Positions 50,642 to 60,000 of a stretch of 64,000 bases of DNA are shown one piece after another. The stretch's first letter is position 1, and each line of letters opens with the position of its first letter. Origin of the DNA: Mitsuaria sp. WAJ17 (GTDB taxonomy: Bacteria > Pseudomonadota > Gammaproteobacteria > Burkholderiales > Burkholderiaceae_C); the NCBI RefSeq assembly GCF_014174515.1, contig NZ_JACJUG010000012.1:62001-126000 (forward strand), in the 5' to 3' direction. The notes beneath the pieces were generated by a model. The model saw only the letters and a list, made by a program, of their open reading frames with translations. It was not told where the DNA came from and made no database searches. The position numbers and the translations under genes are program-made.

Positions 50642-53068
50642 ATGAACAAGATGAAGCTGGTGATGGTGGGCAACGGCATGGCCGGCGTCCGCACCCTGGA
50701 AGAGCTGCTGAAGATCGCGCCCGATCTGTACGAGATCACCGTCTTTGGCGCCGAGCCGCACCCCAACTACAACCGCATCCTGCTCTCGCCCGTGCTGGCG
50801 GGCGAGCAGACCCTGGACGAGATCGTCCTCAACCCCCTGAGCTGGTACGAGGAGCACGGCATCACCCTGCACCTGGGCAAAACGGTGACCGAGATCGACC
50901 GCCGCCGCCGCGTGGTGCGCGCTGCCGATGGCACCGAGGCCGCCTATGACCGCCTGCTCATCGCCACGGGTTCCACGCCCTTCATCCTGCCGGTGCCAGG
51001 CAAGGAACTCGACGGCGTGATCGCCTACCGCGACATCGCGGACACCCAGGCCATGATCGAGGCCGCTACCCGCTACCGCCAAGCCGTGGTCATCGGCGGC
51101 GGCCTGCTGGGGCTGGAGGCGGCGAACGGCCTGATGCTGCGCGGCATGGACGTCACCGTGGTCCATCTAGGCGACTGGCTGCTGGAGCGCCAGCTGGACG
51201 AGCAGGCGGGCAGCCTGCTGCGCGAATCGCTGATCCAGCGCGGCCTCAAGTTCCGCCTGGGCACGCAGACCGAGGCCCTGATCGGCGATGAGAACGGCCG
51301 CGTCAGCCAGGTGCGCTTCAAGGACGGCACCGCCATCCCGGCGCAGCTGGTGGTGATGGCCGCCGGCATTCGCCCCAACACGGCACTGGCCGAGTCCGCA
51401 GGCCTGCTGTGCCAGCGCGGCGTCGTGGTCAGCGACACCCTGCAGACCGTCACGGACCCGCGCATCTACGCCGTCGGCGAGTGCGCGGCGCACCGCGGCG
51501 TCGCCTACGGGCTCGTCGCGCCGCTGTTCGAGCAGGGCAAAGTCTGCGCCACGCACCTGGCGCAGTTCGGCATCGGCCGCTACTCCGGGTCACAGACCAG
51601 CACCAAGCTCAAGGTCACCGGCATTGACCTCTTCTCGGCCGGCGACTTCATGGGCGGCGAGGGCAGCGAGGAGATCCTGATGAGCGACCCGCACGCCGGG
51701 GTCTACAAGAAGCTCGTCATCAAGGACGACAAGCTGGTCGGCGCCTGCCTCTACGGGGACACCGTCGATGGCAGCTGGTATTTCAAGCTGCTGCGCGAGG
51801 GCCGCAGCATCGCCGACATCCGCGAGCGCCTGATGTTCGGCGAGTCCAATATCGGCGACGTCGGCCACGAGGGTCACAGCAAGGCCGCCGCCATGGCCGA
51901 CAGCGACGAGGTCTGCGGATGCAACGGCGTCAGCAAGGGTGCCATCTGCAAGGCGATCAAGGAGAAGGGCCTCTTCACGCTGGAGGAGGTGCGCAAGCAC
52001 ACCAAGGCCAGCGCCTCCTGCGGTTCCTGCACGGGCCTGGTCGAGCAGCTCATCATGTTCACGGCCGGTGGCGACTACTCGGCCACGCCGCGCAAGAAGG
52101 CGATGTGCGGGTGCACCACCTTCAGCCATCAGGAGGTTCGCGAGGCCATCCGCGACCGCCACCTGACGAGCCGCGAGGCCGTCATGCAGACCCTGGAATG
52201 GACCAGCGCTGACGGATGCCCGAGCTGTCGCCCGGCGCTGAACTACTACCTGATCAGCACCTGGCCCCATGAAGCCGCGGACGATCCGCAGTCGCGCCTG
52301 ATCAACGAGCGCAGCCACGCCAACATCCAGAAGGACGGCAGCTACAGCGTGATCCCGCGCATGTGGGGCGGAGAGACCACGGCCGCCGACCTGCGCCGCA
52401 TCGCCGACGTGGTCGACAAGTACGCCATCCCCACCGTCAAGGTCACCGGCGGCCAGCGCATCGATCTGCTGGGCGTGAAGAAGGAGGACCTGCCCGCCGT
52501 CTGGCAGGACCTGGGCATGCCCTGCGGCCACGCCTACGCCAAGGCCCTGCGTACGGTGAAGACCTGCGTGGGCAGCGAGTGGTGCCGCTTCGGCACCCAG
52601 GACTCCACGCAGATGGGCAAGGACCTGGAGCGCGCGCTGTGGCGCATGTACGCACCGCACAAGGTCAAGATCGCCGTCAGCGGCTGCCCGCGCAACTGCG
52701 CCGAGGCCGGCATCAAGGACGTCGGCGTGATCGGCGTGGACTCCGGCTGGGAGATCTACATCGCCGGCAATGGCGGCATCAAGACCGAGGTGGCCGAGTT
52801 CCTGTGCAAGCTGCGCACCGCCGAGGAGGTGCTGGAGTACAGCGGTGCCTTTCTGCAGCTCTACCGTCTGGAGGGCTGGTACCTGGAGCGCACGGTGCAT
52901 TACGTGGCCCGCGTCGGCATGGACCACATCCGCCGTCGCATCCTGGAGGACGCTCCGGGGCGCCAGGCCCTGTGGGCCGAGCTGCAGGCCGCGCTGGCGA
53001 ACGAACCCGATCCCTGGTTCGAGCACGGCAAGGCGCGCGTGGACCTGCGCCAGTTCGAGACTCTGTGA
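50642..53068 (+). CDS. nirB: nitrite reductase (NAD(P)H), large subunit
   Basis: 808 residues. The start at 50642 has GGAG upstream. The N-terminal FAD/NADH domain has KLVMVGNGMAGVRTLEELL, IATGSTPFILPVPG and VVIGGGLLGLEAANGL. The BFD-like [2Fe-2S] domain has CGCNGVSKGAICKAI, then SCGSCTGLV. The sulfite/nitrite reductase half has the siroheme/[4Fe-4S] cysteines in CVGSEWCRFG and GCPRNCAEAG. With NirD it reduces nitrite to ammonium in the cytoplasm. It is part of the nrtABC-nirBD-nasA-cobA operon. Confidence 0.97.
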   Translation: MNKMKLVMVGNGMAGVRTLEELLKIAPDLYEITVFGAEPHPNYNRILLSPVLAGEQTLDEIVLNPLSWYEEHGITLHLGKTVTEIDRRRRVVRAADGTEAAYDRLLIATGSTPFILPVPGKELDGVIAYRDIADTQAMIEAATRYRQAVVIGGGLLGLEAANGLMLRGMDVTVVHLGDWLLERQLDEQAGSLLRESLIQRGLKFRLGTQTEALIGDENGRVSQVRFKDGTAIPAQLVVMAAGIRPNTALAESAGLLCQRGVVVSDTLQTVTDPRIYAVGECAAHRGVAYGLVAPLFEQGKVCATHLAQFGIGRYSGSQTSTKLKVTGIDLFSAGDFMGGEGSEEILMSDPHAGVYKKLVIKDDKLVGACLYGDTVDGSWYFKLLREGRSIADIRERLMFGESNIGDVGHEGHSKAAAMADSDEVCGCNGVSKGAICKAIKEKGLFTLEEVRKHTKASASCGSCTGLVEQLIMFTAGGDYSATPRKKAMCGCTTFSHQEVREAIRDRHLTSREAVMQTLEWTSADGCPSCRPALNYYLISTWPHEAADDPQSRLINERSHANIQKDGSYSVIPRMWGGETTAADLRRIADVVDKYAIPTVKVTGGQRIDLLGVKKEDLPAVWQDLGMPCGHAYAKALRTVKTCVGSEWCRFGTQDSTQMGKDLERALWRMYAPHKVKIAVSGCPRNCAEAGIKDVGVIGVDSGWEIYIAGNGGIKTEVAEFLCKLRTAEEVLEYSGAFLQLYRLEGWYLERTVHYVARVGMDHIRRRILEDAPGRQALWAELQAALANEPDPWFEHGKARVDLRQFETL

Positions 53069-53077
53069 GGAAACCCC

Positions 53078-53473
53078 ATGCATACGATCCCGAATGACGG
53101 CTGGGTCGCCGTCTGCCGCCTGGACGATATCCCGCCCCTGGGCTCGCGCCGCATCCAGCGCCCCGCGCTGCCGAACGCCGCGCCCGTGGCCCTGTTCCGT
53201 ACCTCGGACGACGAGGTCCACGCGCTGCTGGACCGTTGCCCGCACCAGGGCGGCCCGCTGAGCCAGGGCCTGGTCTTCGGCAAGGCTGTGGCCTGCCCCC
53301 TGCACAACTGGACCATCGAGCTGCGCACCGGCTGCGCCCGGGAGCCGGACGAGGGCCGCACGCCGCGCTTCGAGGTGAGGCTGGTCGAGGGTCAGGTCTT
53401 GCTGCTGGCCAGCGAGCTGGCCAGCCTGGGCGCCGAGGCCGTCGCGCCCAGTGCCTGCGGCCGCCGCTGCTGA
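53078..53473 (+). CDS. nirD: nitrite reductase (NAD(P)H), small subunit
   Basis: 131 residues of a Rieske-fold NirD. Unlike many NirD proteins it keeps full Rieske ligands, CPHQGGP and CPLHNW, so it may bind a real [2Fe-2S] cluster. It starts 9 bp after nirB and ends 4 bp before nasA. It shares a 23-bp identical stretch (around 53389-53401) with the histidine-kinase gene at 33658; see findings. Confidence 0.94.
   Translation: MHTIPNDGWVAVCRLDDIPPLGSRRIQRPALPNAAPVALFRTSDDEVHALLDRCPHQGGPLSQGLVFGKAVACPLHNWTIELRTGCAREPDEGRTPRFEVRLVEGQVLLLASELASLGAEAVAPSACGRRC
53389..53401 (+). repeat. dispersed 13-mer GGGTCAGGTCTTG, copy 3
   Basis: This copy is inside nirD near its 3' end and encodes EGQVLLL, as in copy 1. 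A near copy, GGGTCAGGTTTTG, is at 50617-50629 upstream of nirB. Confidence 0.6.
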
Positions 53474-53477
53474 TGCC

Positions 53478-56276
53478 ATGATGGAGACGCGAAGCACCTG
53501 TGCCTACTGCGGCGTGGGCTGTGGCCTCATCATCGAGAGCGAAGGCCGCCACATCGCCGGCGTGCGGGGCGACCCGGAGCACCCGGCCAACTTCGGCCGG
53601 CTCTGCAGCAAGGGCGCCAGTCTGCACCTGACGGCGACCCCTGAGGTGCTGTCCAGCCGCCGCCTGCTGGTGCCACGCTGGCGCGAGGACCGGGCGCAGG
53701 CGTGGCAGGAGCCGGGCTGGGAGGGCGTCCAGCAGCGCCTGGTCGAGCGCCTGCTGGCCCTGCGTGCGGCCCATGGCCCGGAGGCCCTGGGCTTCTACAT
53801 CTCCGGCCAGCTGCTCACCGAGGACTACCACGCTTTCAACAAGCTGGCCCGCGGGCTCTGGGGAACGCCGCATATCGACAGCAACTCGCGCCTGTGCATG
53901 AGCTCGGCCGTGGTCGGCTACAAGAAGGCCCTGGGCGCCGACGCGCCCCCCTGCAGCTACGAGGACATCGAGCAGGCCAGCTGCCTCTTCATCGCCGGCG
54001 CCAACACCGCCTGGGCCCATCCCATCCTGTTCCGGCGCATCGAGGCGGCCAAGGCCGCGAACCCGGCGCTGCGCATCGTCGTCGCGGACCCGCGCCGAAC
54101 CGAGACCGCAGAGTTCGCCGACCTGCACCTGGCCCTGCGTCCCGGCAGCGATGTCGCCTTGTTCCAGGCCATGCTGCACCAGATGATCTGGCAGGGCTGG
54201 ATACGCGATGACTTCATCGCCGCCCACACCGAGGGCTTCGAGGCCGTGCGCGGGCAGGTGCAGGCCATGACGCCGGCCCGCGCGGCGCAGCTGTGCGACC
54301 TGCCCGAGGCCCAGATCATCGAGGCCGCGCGGCTCTTCGCGCAGAGCCCGGCCACGCTGTCGCTCTACTGCATGGGCTTGAACCAGAGCAGCGCCGGCAC
54401 CGACAAGAACCAGGCCCTGATCCAACTGCACCTGGCCAGCGGCCAGATCGGCCGACCGGGCTGCGGTCCCTTCTCGCTGACCGGTCAGCCCAACGCCATG
54501 GGTGGGCGCGAGGCCGGCGGCATGGCGACCTTGCTGCCGGGGCATCGCGATCCGGCCTCGGCGGCGGATCGAGCCGAGGTGGCCGCGCTGTGGGGCGTGG
54601 ACCGCCTGCCGGAGGGCCCGGGCAAGACGGCTGTCGAGATGTTCGAGGCCGCTGCGGCCGGAGAGATCAAGGCCCTTTGGATTGCCTGCACCGACCCGGC
54701 CCAGTCCCTGCCGAACCAGGCCCTGGTGCGCGCCGCCCTGCAGCGCTGCGAGCTGGTCGTGCTCCAGGACGCCTTCAGCGGCAGCGCCACCGCCGAGTTC
54801 GCCCACGTGCTGCTGCCGGCTGCGACCTGGGGCGAGAAGGAGGGCACCGTCACCAACAGCGAGCGCCGCATCAGCCGCGTGCGCGCGGCCGTGCCACCGC
54901 CGGGCGAGGCCCGCAGCGACTGGCAGATCGTGCGCGACCTCGCCCGGCGCCTGGAGCACGCCTTGCGGCCGGCCCAGCCCAGCCTCTTTGCCTGGGACCG
55001 CCCCGAGCAGGCCTGGCTCGAACACCGCGAGGCCACCAAGGGTCGTGACCTGGACATCGGCGGCCTCAGCTACGCGCGCCTGGAGCAAGCGCCTCAGCAG
55101 TGGCCCTTCCCGGAGGGTGCCGAGGCGGGCCGGTCGCGGCTCTACCTGGACCATCGCTTCGCCACCCCCTCGGGCCGCGCGCGCTTCCAGCCCATCAGCT
55201 GGCGGCCGCCCGTCGAATGGCCGAGCGTCGAGCGCCCGCTGCAGCTCTCCAGCGGCCGTCTGCGTGACCAGTGGCACAGCCTCAGCCGCAGTGGCACGGT
55301 GCCGGCTCTGTTTGCCAGCGCTCCCGAGCCGCGCCTGGCCCTGCATCCCGAGGAGCTGAGCCGGCAGGGCCTGGCCGAGGGCGAACTGGCGGCGGTGAAC
55401 TCAGCGCGCGGCCGCCTGCACGTCAAGGTGACGGCCGACCCCCAACTGGGCCCGCGCCAGGCCTGGTTGCCTATGCACTGGGGCAGCGAGTACCTGCTGG
55501 GCCGCGACGAGTCCGGGGCGGCGCTGCAGGGCGTGAATGCCCTGAGCCAGTCCCAGTGCTGCCCGGATTCGGGCCAGCCCGAGCTCAAGTTCGCTGCCAT
55601 CGGCCTGAAGCGCCTGACGCTTCCCTGGCGGGTGCTGGGCGCGGCGCAGGTGCCCGAAGCGCAGGCCGAGGCCCTGCATCAAGCCCTGCTGGCCCTGGGG
55701 CGCGAGGCGGTCTATGCCTGCTGTGTTCCCGTCGCAGGCGTGCTGCCGGGGCAAACTGGCTGGCAGCTGGAGGCGGCCTTCGCGCAGGCGCCGGACAGCC
55801 GCTGGGTGCAGGACCTGACTGCGGCTCTGGCCCTGGACGCACCGGGCGCGCTGCGCTATGCCGACGGCCGTCGCGGCCCGCTGCGATTGCTGCGCCTGCA
55901 GGGCGAGGGCGAGCGGGCACGCCTGCAGGCCTGGCTGCGCGTCAGCGAAGTCCGCGAGAGGCAGGGCCAGGGCGACGGCGCCTGGCTGGACGACTGGTGG
56001 CGCGAAGGCCGGCCGGTGGCCCCCCTGGGTCGCCAGCTGCTGGCGCCCCAGCCCCTGGGCAGCAGCGCCTCTGCCAGCCCGGTCGTCTGCCAGTGCCTGG
56101 GCGTGCGCGAGTCCGCCATCGTGAGCCAGCTCCGCCAGTGTCAAGACCTGACCCCATCAGGCCGACTGCAGGACTTGCAGTCGTCCCTGCGCTGCGGCAC
56201 TCAGTGCGGGTCCTGCCTGCCGCAGCTGCGCCGCCTGGCCCAGTCCCCTTCGACTTCAATGGAGACATCGCGATGA
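53478..56276 (+). CDS. nasA: assimilatory nitrate reductase catalytic subunit with C-terminal BFD-type [2Fe-2S] domain
   Basis: 932 residues. The N-terminal [4Fe-4S] motif CAYCGVGCGLI (plus GRLCSKG) is followed by the molybdopterin-guanine-dinucleotide domains (GQLLTEDYHAFNKLARG, NSRLCMSSAV, GPFSLTGQPNAMGGREAGG, and a molydop_binding domain with HSLSRSGTVPAL). The C-terminal ~55 residues have VVCQCLGVRESAIVSQL and CGTQCGSC, a BFD-like cluster domain that receives electrons. It reduces nitrate to nitrite for NirBD. Residues ~720-870 are a variable linker. No separate NasB reductase gene is present. An ATG three bases further in is an equal alternative start. Confidence 0.95.
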   Translation: MMETRSTCAYCGVGCGLIIESEGRHIAGVRGDPEHPANFGRLCSKGASLHLTATPEVLSSRRLLVPRWREDRAQAWQEPGWEGVQQRLVERLLALRAAHGPEALGFYISGQLLTEDYHAFNKLARGLWGTPHIDSNSRLCMSSAVVGYKKALGADAPPCSYEDIEQASCLFIAGANTAWAHPILFRRIEAAKAANPALRIVVADPRRTETAEFADLHLALRPGSDVALFQAMLHQMIWQGWIRDDFIAAHTEGFEAVRGQVQAMTPARAAQLCDLPEAQIIEAARLFAQSPATLSLYCMGLNQSSAGTDKNQALIQLHLASGQIGRPGCGPFSLTGQPNAMGGREAGGMATLLPGHRDPASAADRAEVAALWGVDRLPEGPGKTAVEMFEAAAAGEIKALWIACTDPAQSLPNQALVRAALQRCELVVLQDAFSGSATAEFAHVLLPAATWGEKEGTVTNSERRISRVRAAVPPPGEARSDWQIVRDLARRLEHALRPAQPSLFAWDRPEQAWLEHREATKGRDLDIGGLSYARLEQAPQQWPFPEGAEAGRSRLYLDHRFATPSGRARFQPISWRPPVEWPSVERPLQLSSGRLRDQWHSLSRSGTVPALFASAPEPRLALHPEELSRQGLAEGELAAVNSARGRLHVKVTADPQLGPRQAWLPMHWGSEYLLGRDESGAALQGVNALSQSQCCPDSGQPELKFAAIGLKRLTLPWRVLGAAQVPEAQAEALHQALLALGREAVYACCVPVAGVLPGQTGWQLEAAFAQAPDSRWVQDLTAALALDAPGALRYADGRRGPLRLLRLQGEGERARLQAWLRVSEVRERQGQGDGAWLDDWWREGRPVAPLGRQLLAPQPLGSSASASPVVCQCLGVRESAIVSQLRQCQDLTPSGRLQDLQSSLRCGTQCGSCLPQLRRLAQSPSTSMETSR
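56142..56154 (-). repeat. dispersed 13-mer GGGTCAGGTCTTG, copy 4 (minus strand)
   Basis: This is the reverse complement copy inside the BFD-domain part of nasA, where it encodes QDLTP in a stretch that looks inserted relative to other BFD domains. Confidence 0.55.
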
Positions 56277-57073
56277 ACGCCACTGCCACTCCTCGCGGCC
56301 GCGTCAGCCTGGTGGGCGCCGGACCGGGTGATCCCGAGCTGATGACGCGCAAGGCCTGGGCCTGCCTGATGCAGGCGGAGCTCGTCCTGGTGGATGAGTT
56401 GGTGGACCGCCGCATCCTGGCCGAGCTGCCTGCGCACACCCGCGTGCTGCAGGTGGGCAAGCGCGGCGGCTGCGCGTCCACGGAACAGGGCTTCATCCAC
56501 GCCCTGATGATCCGCTCGGCCCGCCAGGGCCTGCGCGTGGTGCGGCTCAAGGGCGGCGATCCCTTCATCTTCGGTCGTGGCGGTGAGGAGATGGACGCGC
56601 TGCAGGCGGCGGGCATCGAAGTCGAGGTGATCAACGGGCTCAGCGCGGGCCTGGCCGGCCCGAGCAGCGTGGGCATCTCGGTGACGGACCGCCGCTGCGC
56701 GCCCGGCGTGGCCCTGGTGACGGGCCACAACGGCGAGGGCGGCCGCGCTCCGGACTGGGCGGCCCTGGCGCGCTCCGGCCTGACCCTGGTCGTCTACATG
56801 GGCGTGAGCCGCTGCGCCGGGATCGTGGCGGCGCTGATGGAAGGCGGGCTGGCCGCCAGCACGCCGGTCGCGGTGATCAGCGCCGCCCACACCGAGCAGC
56901 AGCGCGAAGCCTTCGGGGTGCTGGCGCTGCTGCCGGCGCTGCTCGCCAGCGAGGGTCTGGGCTCGCCGGCCGTGCTGGTCATCGGCGAGGTCGCCGCGAT
57001 GGCCGAGGCCCGAAACTTCCTGAACGACAGCGCTCGTGCCGAGCGGCAGGCTCAGGCCTCTGGCAGCCGGTAG
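56273..57073 (+). CDS. cobA: uroporphyrinogen-III C-methyltransferase
   Basis: 266 residues. It has RVSLVGAGPGDPELMTRKAW at the N-terminus, GKRGG, the SAM-binding LKGGDPFIFGRGGEEMDAL, NGLSAGLAGPSSVGISVTDR and LVVYMGV. It methylates uroporphyrinogen III to precorrin-2, the first step to siroheme, the cofactor of NirB. It overlaps nasA by 4 bp (ATGA). It is single-domain, so the dehydrogenase/ferrochelatase steps must be encoded elsewhere. Its 3' end overlaps the convergent EAL gene by 22 bp. Confidence 0.94.
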   Translation: MNATATPRGRVSLVGAGPGDPELMTRKAWACLMQAELVLVDELVDRRILAELPAHTRVLQVGKRGGCASTEQGFIHALMIRSARQGLRVVRLKGGDPFIFGRGGEEMDALQAAGIEVEVINGLSAGLAGPSSVGISVTDRRCAPGVALVTGHNGEGGRAPDWAALARSGLTLVVYMGVSRCAGIVAALMEGGLAASTPVAVISAAHTEQQREAFGVLALLPALLASEGLGSPAVLVIGEVAAMAEARNFLNDSARAERQAQASGSR

Positions 57074-60000
57074 CCCCGCAGCCAGGCAGGGAACTGCTCA
57101 GCGGGCATGGGTCGTGCGATGAAGTAGCCCTGGCCGACATCGCATCCCATGCCCAGCAGGCGGCGCCAGTGCTCGTGGGTTTCGATGCCCTCGGCCACGG
57201 CACGGCGGCCCAGGTCATGCACCAGATCGATGGTGGAGCGCACGATGGTGGCGGAGTGCTGGCTCTCGGTCATGTCGAAGACGAAGGACTGGTCGATCTT
57301 GATGTAGTCCACCGGCAGGCGCTGCAGATAGGCCAGCGAGGAATAGCCGGTGCCGAAGTCGTCCACGTACAAGGGGATGCCAGCCTCGCGCAGGCCATGC
57401 AGGACGCCCAGGGCGAAGCAGGCATCGTCCATGACCGTGCTCTCGGTGATCTCCAGCTCCAGTGCCCCCGGCATGACCTCCCACTGCCGGTGCAGGCGCA
57501 GCACGGTCAGCAGCAGGTCTTCGTCGCGCAGGTTGCGCGCCGAGAGGTTGACGGCCAGCGGCAGCTGCAGTCCCTGTGCCTGCCAGGCCTTGAGCTGCGC
57601 CAAGGTGCGGTCCAGCACCCATTCCGTCAGCGGCTTGATCAGGCCGGTCTGCTCGGCCAGCTCGATGAATTCACCCGGGCCCAGCAGGCCGTGTTCCGGG
57701 TGCTGCCAGCGCACCAGCACCTCGGCGCCGCAGACGCGTCCTTCGCGCATATCGACCTTGGGCTGGAGGTAGAGCCGCAGCTCGTCCCGCTCGATGGCGC
57801 GCTTGAGCTCGCCGGCCCGCTTGAGCTTCCCGGGGTCGATGCGGTCCATGCCCAGCTCGAAGGGCGCGCAGGGCAGGCCCCTGCGCCGCGCATGCTGCAT
57901 GGCGATGTCGACGCGGCGGAAGAGGTCGTGCGGGCTGGTGCCGTCCTCCGGGCACAGCACCAGGCCCATGGTGACGTTGATGTGCAGCGGGATGTCCGCC
58001 ACGATCACCGGCCTCGCCAGGGCCTGCTGCAGGGTCGCGATCAGGGCCAGGGCCTGCGGGCGGTCGCTGCCGTGCAGCAGCAGGGCGAACTCGTCACCGC
58101 GCAGGCGGACCACCAGGGCGGAGGTCGGCGCCACGGCCCGCAGCCGAGCGCCGATCTCGCGCAGCAGCTGGTCACCCTGCTTGAAGCCCAGGGTGTCGTT
58201 GATGTCCTTCAGCCGTTCCACATTGCATTGCAGCAGGGCGAAGCCGGCTTGCGCTGGGTCCGCCAGCCGCTGCTCCAGCGCGGCGGCCAGGGTCTCGTCG
58301 AGCTGGGTGCTGTTGGGCAGGCCGGTCAGTGCGTCGGTGCGCTCCAGGCTGTGCATGGCAGCCAGCGCCTGGCGGCGCTCGGCGCGCGCGCGCAGGGCGT
58401 CCAGACCGAAGGCCAGGTCCTCGGCGGCTTCGGCCAGCAGCCTGGCCTCTTCCTGGTCGAAGGTCGAGGCCCTGCGGTCGTAGATTGCCAGCACGCCGAA
58501 GCAGCGCCCAGCGGTGATGAGCGGGCAGGCCACGGCGCAGGCCACGCCGCCCAGGCCACGGTGCCACTGGGCCTCGGCGGGCTCCTCGGCGATATTGCCG
58601 ACAAAGGTGGACAAGCCCTGGCGCACGGCACGGGCCGGTGCGCCCTGGCCCTCGGGCGTGTCGGCCAGCACCCACGTCTGGGCGCGCAGGAAGTCGAGCC
58701 CGGCCGCCAGCCCGCTCTGCGCCACAGCCTGCAGCCGGCCTGGGGTCTCGGCATCGGCCAGCCATACGATGGCCAGCTCGTAACCGCCAGCGCTGACAAC
58801 GGCCTCGCACATGCCGTCCAGCAGGGTCGATTCGTCCTGGGCGCGCAGCAGGATCTTGTTGCCGGCGCTGAGGGTGCGCAGGGCGCGGCTGACGCGCTGC
58901 AGCTCGTCGATATGGTCTGCCAAATGCTGGTTCAAGTCCTGGATGCGGCGCTCGGCCTCCTTGCGCAGGGTGATGTCCGTGCCCAGCACGTAGTAGCCCT
59001 CCACCGTGCCGTCAGCCAGGCGGCGCGGCGCATAGCTGATGGCCTGCCAGAGGCCGGGAAAGGGCTCCCAGTCGTAGTCCTGCGCTTCGCCGGCCAGTAC
59101 GCCGGCAATCATCGGGCTGGCGATCGCGAAGCGCTCTTCGCCCAGCACCTCCTGCTCGGTGAGGCCGGTGAGGTCCGCCAGCGCCGGCGCGAAGCAGTCC
59201 AGGTACTTCCTGTTGACGTAGACGTAGTGCAGGCTCTTGTTCACATAGGCAATCATGGCCGGCACGTGGCTGAGCAAGTTGCGCAGGTGGTCCTCGCTCT
59301 CCAGAAGCTGCACGCCGCGCTCCTGGGCGTTTCGATCGGCCTGCTCCTTTTGCTGCCGCAGCAGCGCCTGCAGGGCCCGTTCGTCGCTGATGTCCCGCAC
59401 CACGTACACCAGGCCCAGGAACTCGCGTCGGCGGCTCCACAGAGGGGCCGCCGTCACGTTGACGACGCACAGGCTGCCGTCGCCGCGTTGCAGCCGGGCC
59501 TGAAGGCCGCTCGTGCGGACGGCCTCGGCCAGGCGGGCCAGGGGCAGAGGCGTGGGGTAGGGCGTGTCGGCATCCACGAGGCTCAGCAGATCGCCCACGT
59601 CATGCCCCTGTGCCTGGTCCAGTGGGCTGTCCAGCAGGTGCTCGGCCGCGGGGTTCATGCGGCGCACGTGGCCTTCGGGGTCGGTGACCAGGACGGCGTC
59701 GCCGATGGAACGCAAGGTCACGTCCAGGTGCTCCTCGCGCTCGGCGAGGTCCTGCTGATGCTCGTCGGCCGCGCGCAGCTGGCGCCGGATCAGGCCGTGG
59801 CTGGCGACCAGCACCGCCAGCAAGGCGGCGGACACCACGACCCCGGCCCAACGCAGTTGGTCGCGGGTGCGGGTCTGGCGCTCGCTGTAGAGCTGCTGCT
59901 GCCGCAGCGCCTCGCTCTCGATGGCATCCAGCAGCGCATGCATGCGTGCGCGGGTGGCCTGCAGAGGCACAGCGGCGGCAAGGGCGGCGGCGGCGGCCTG

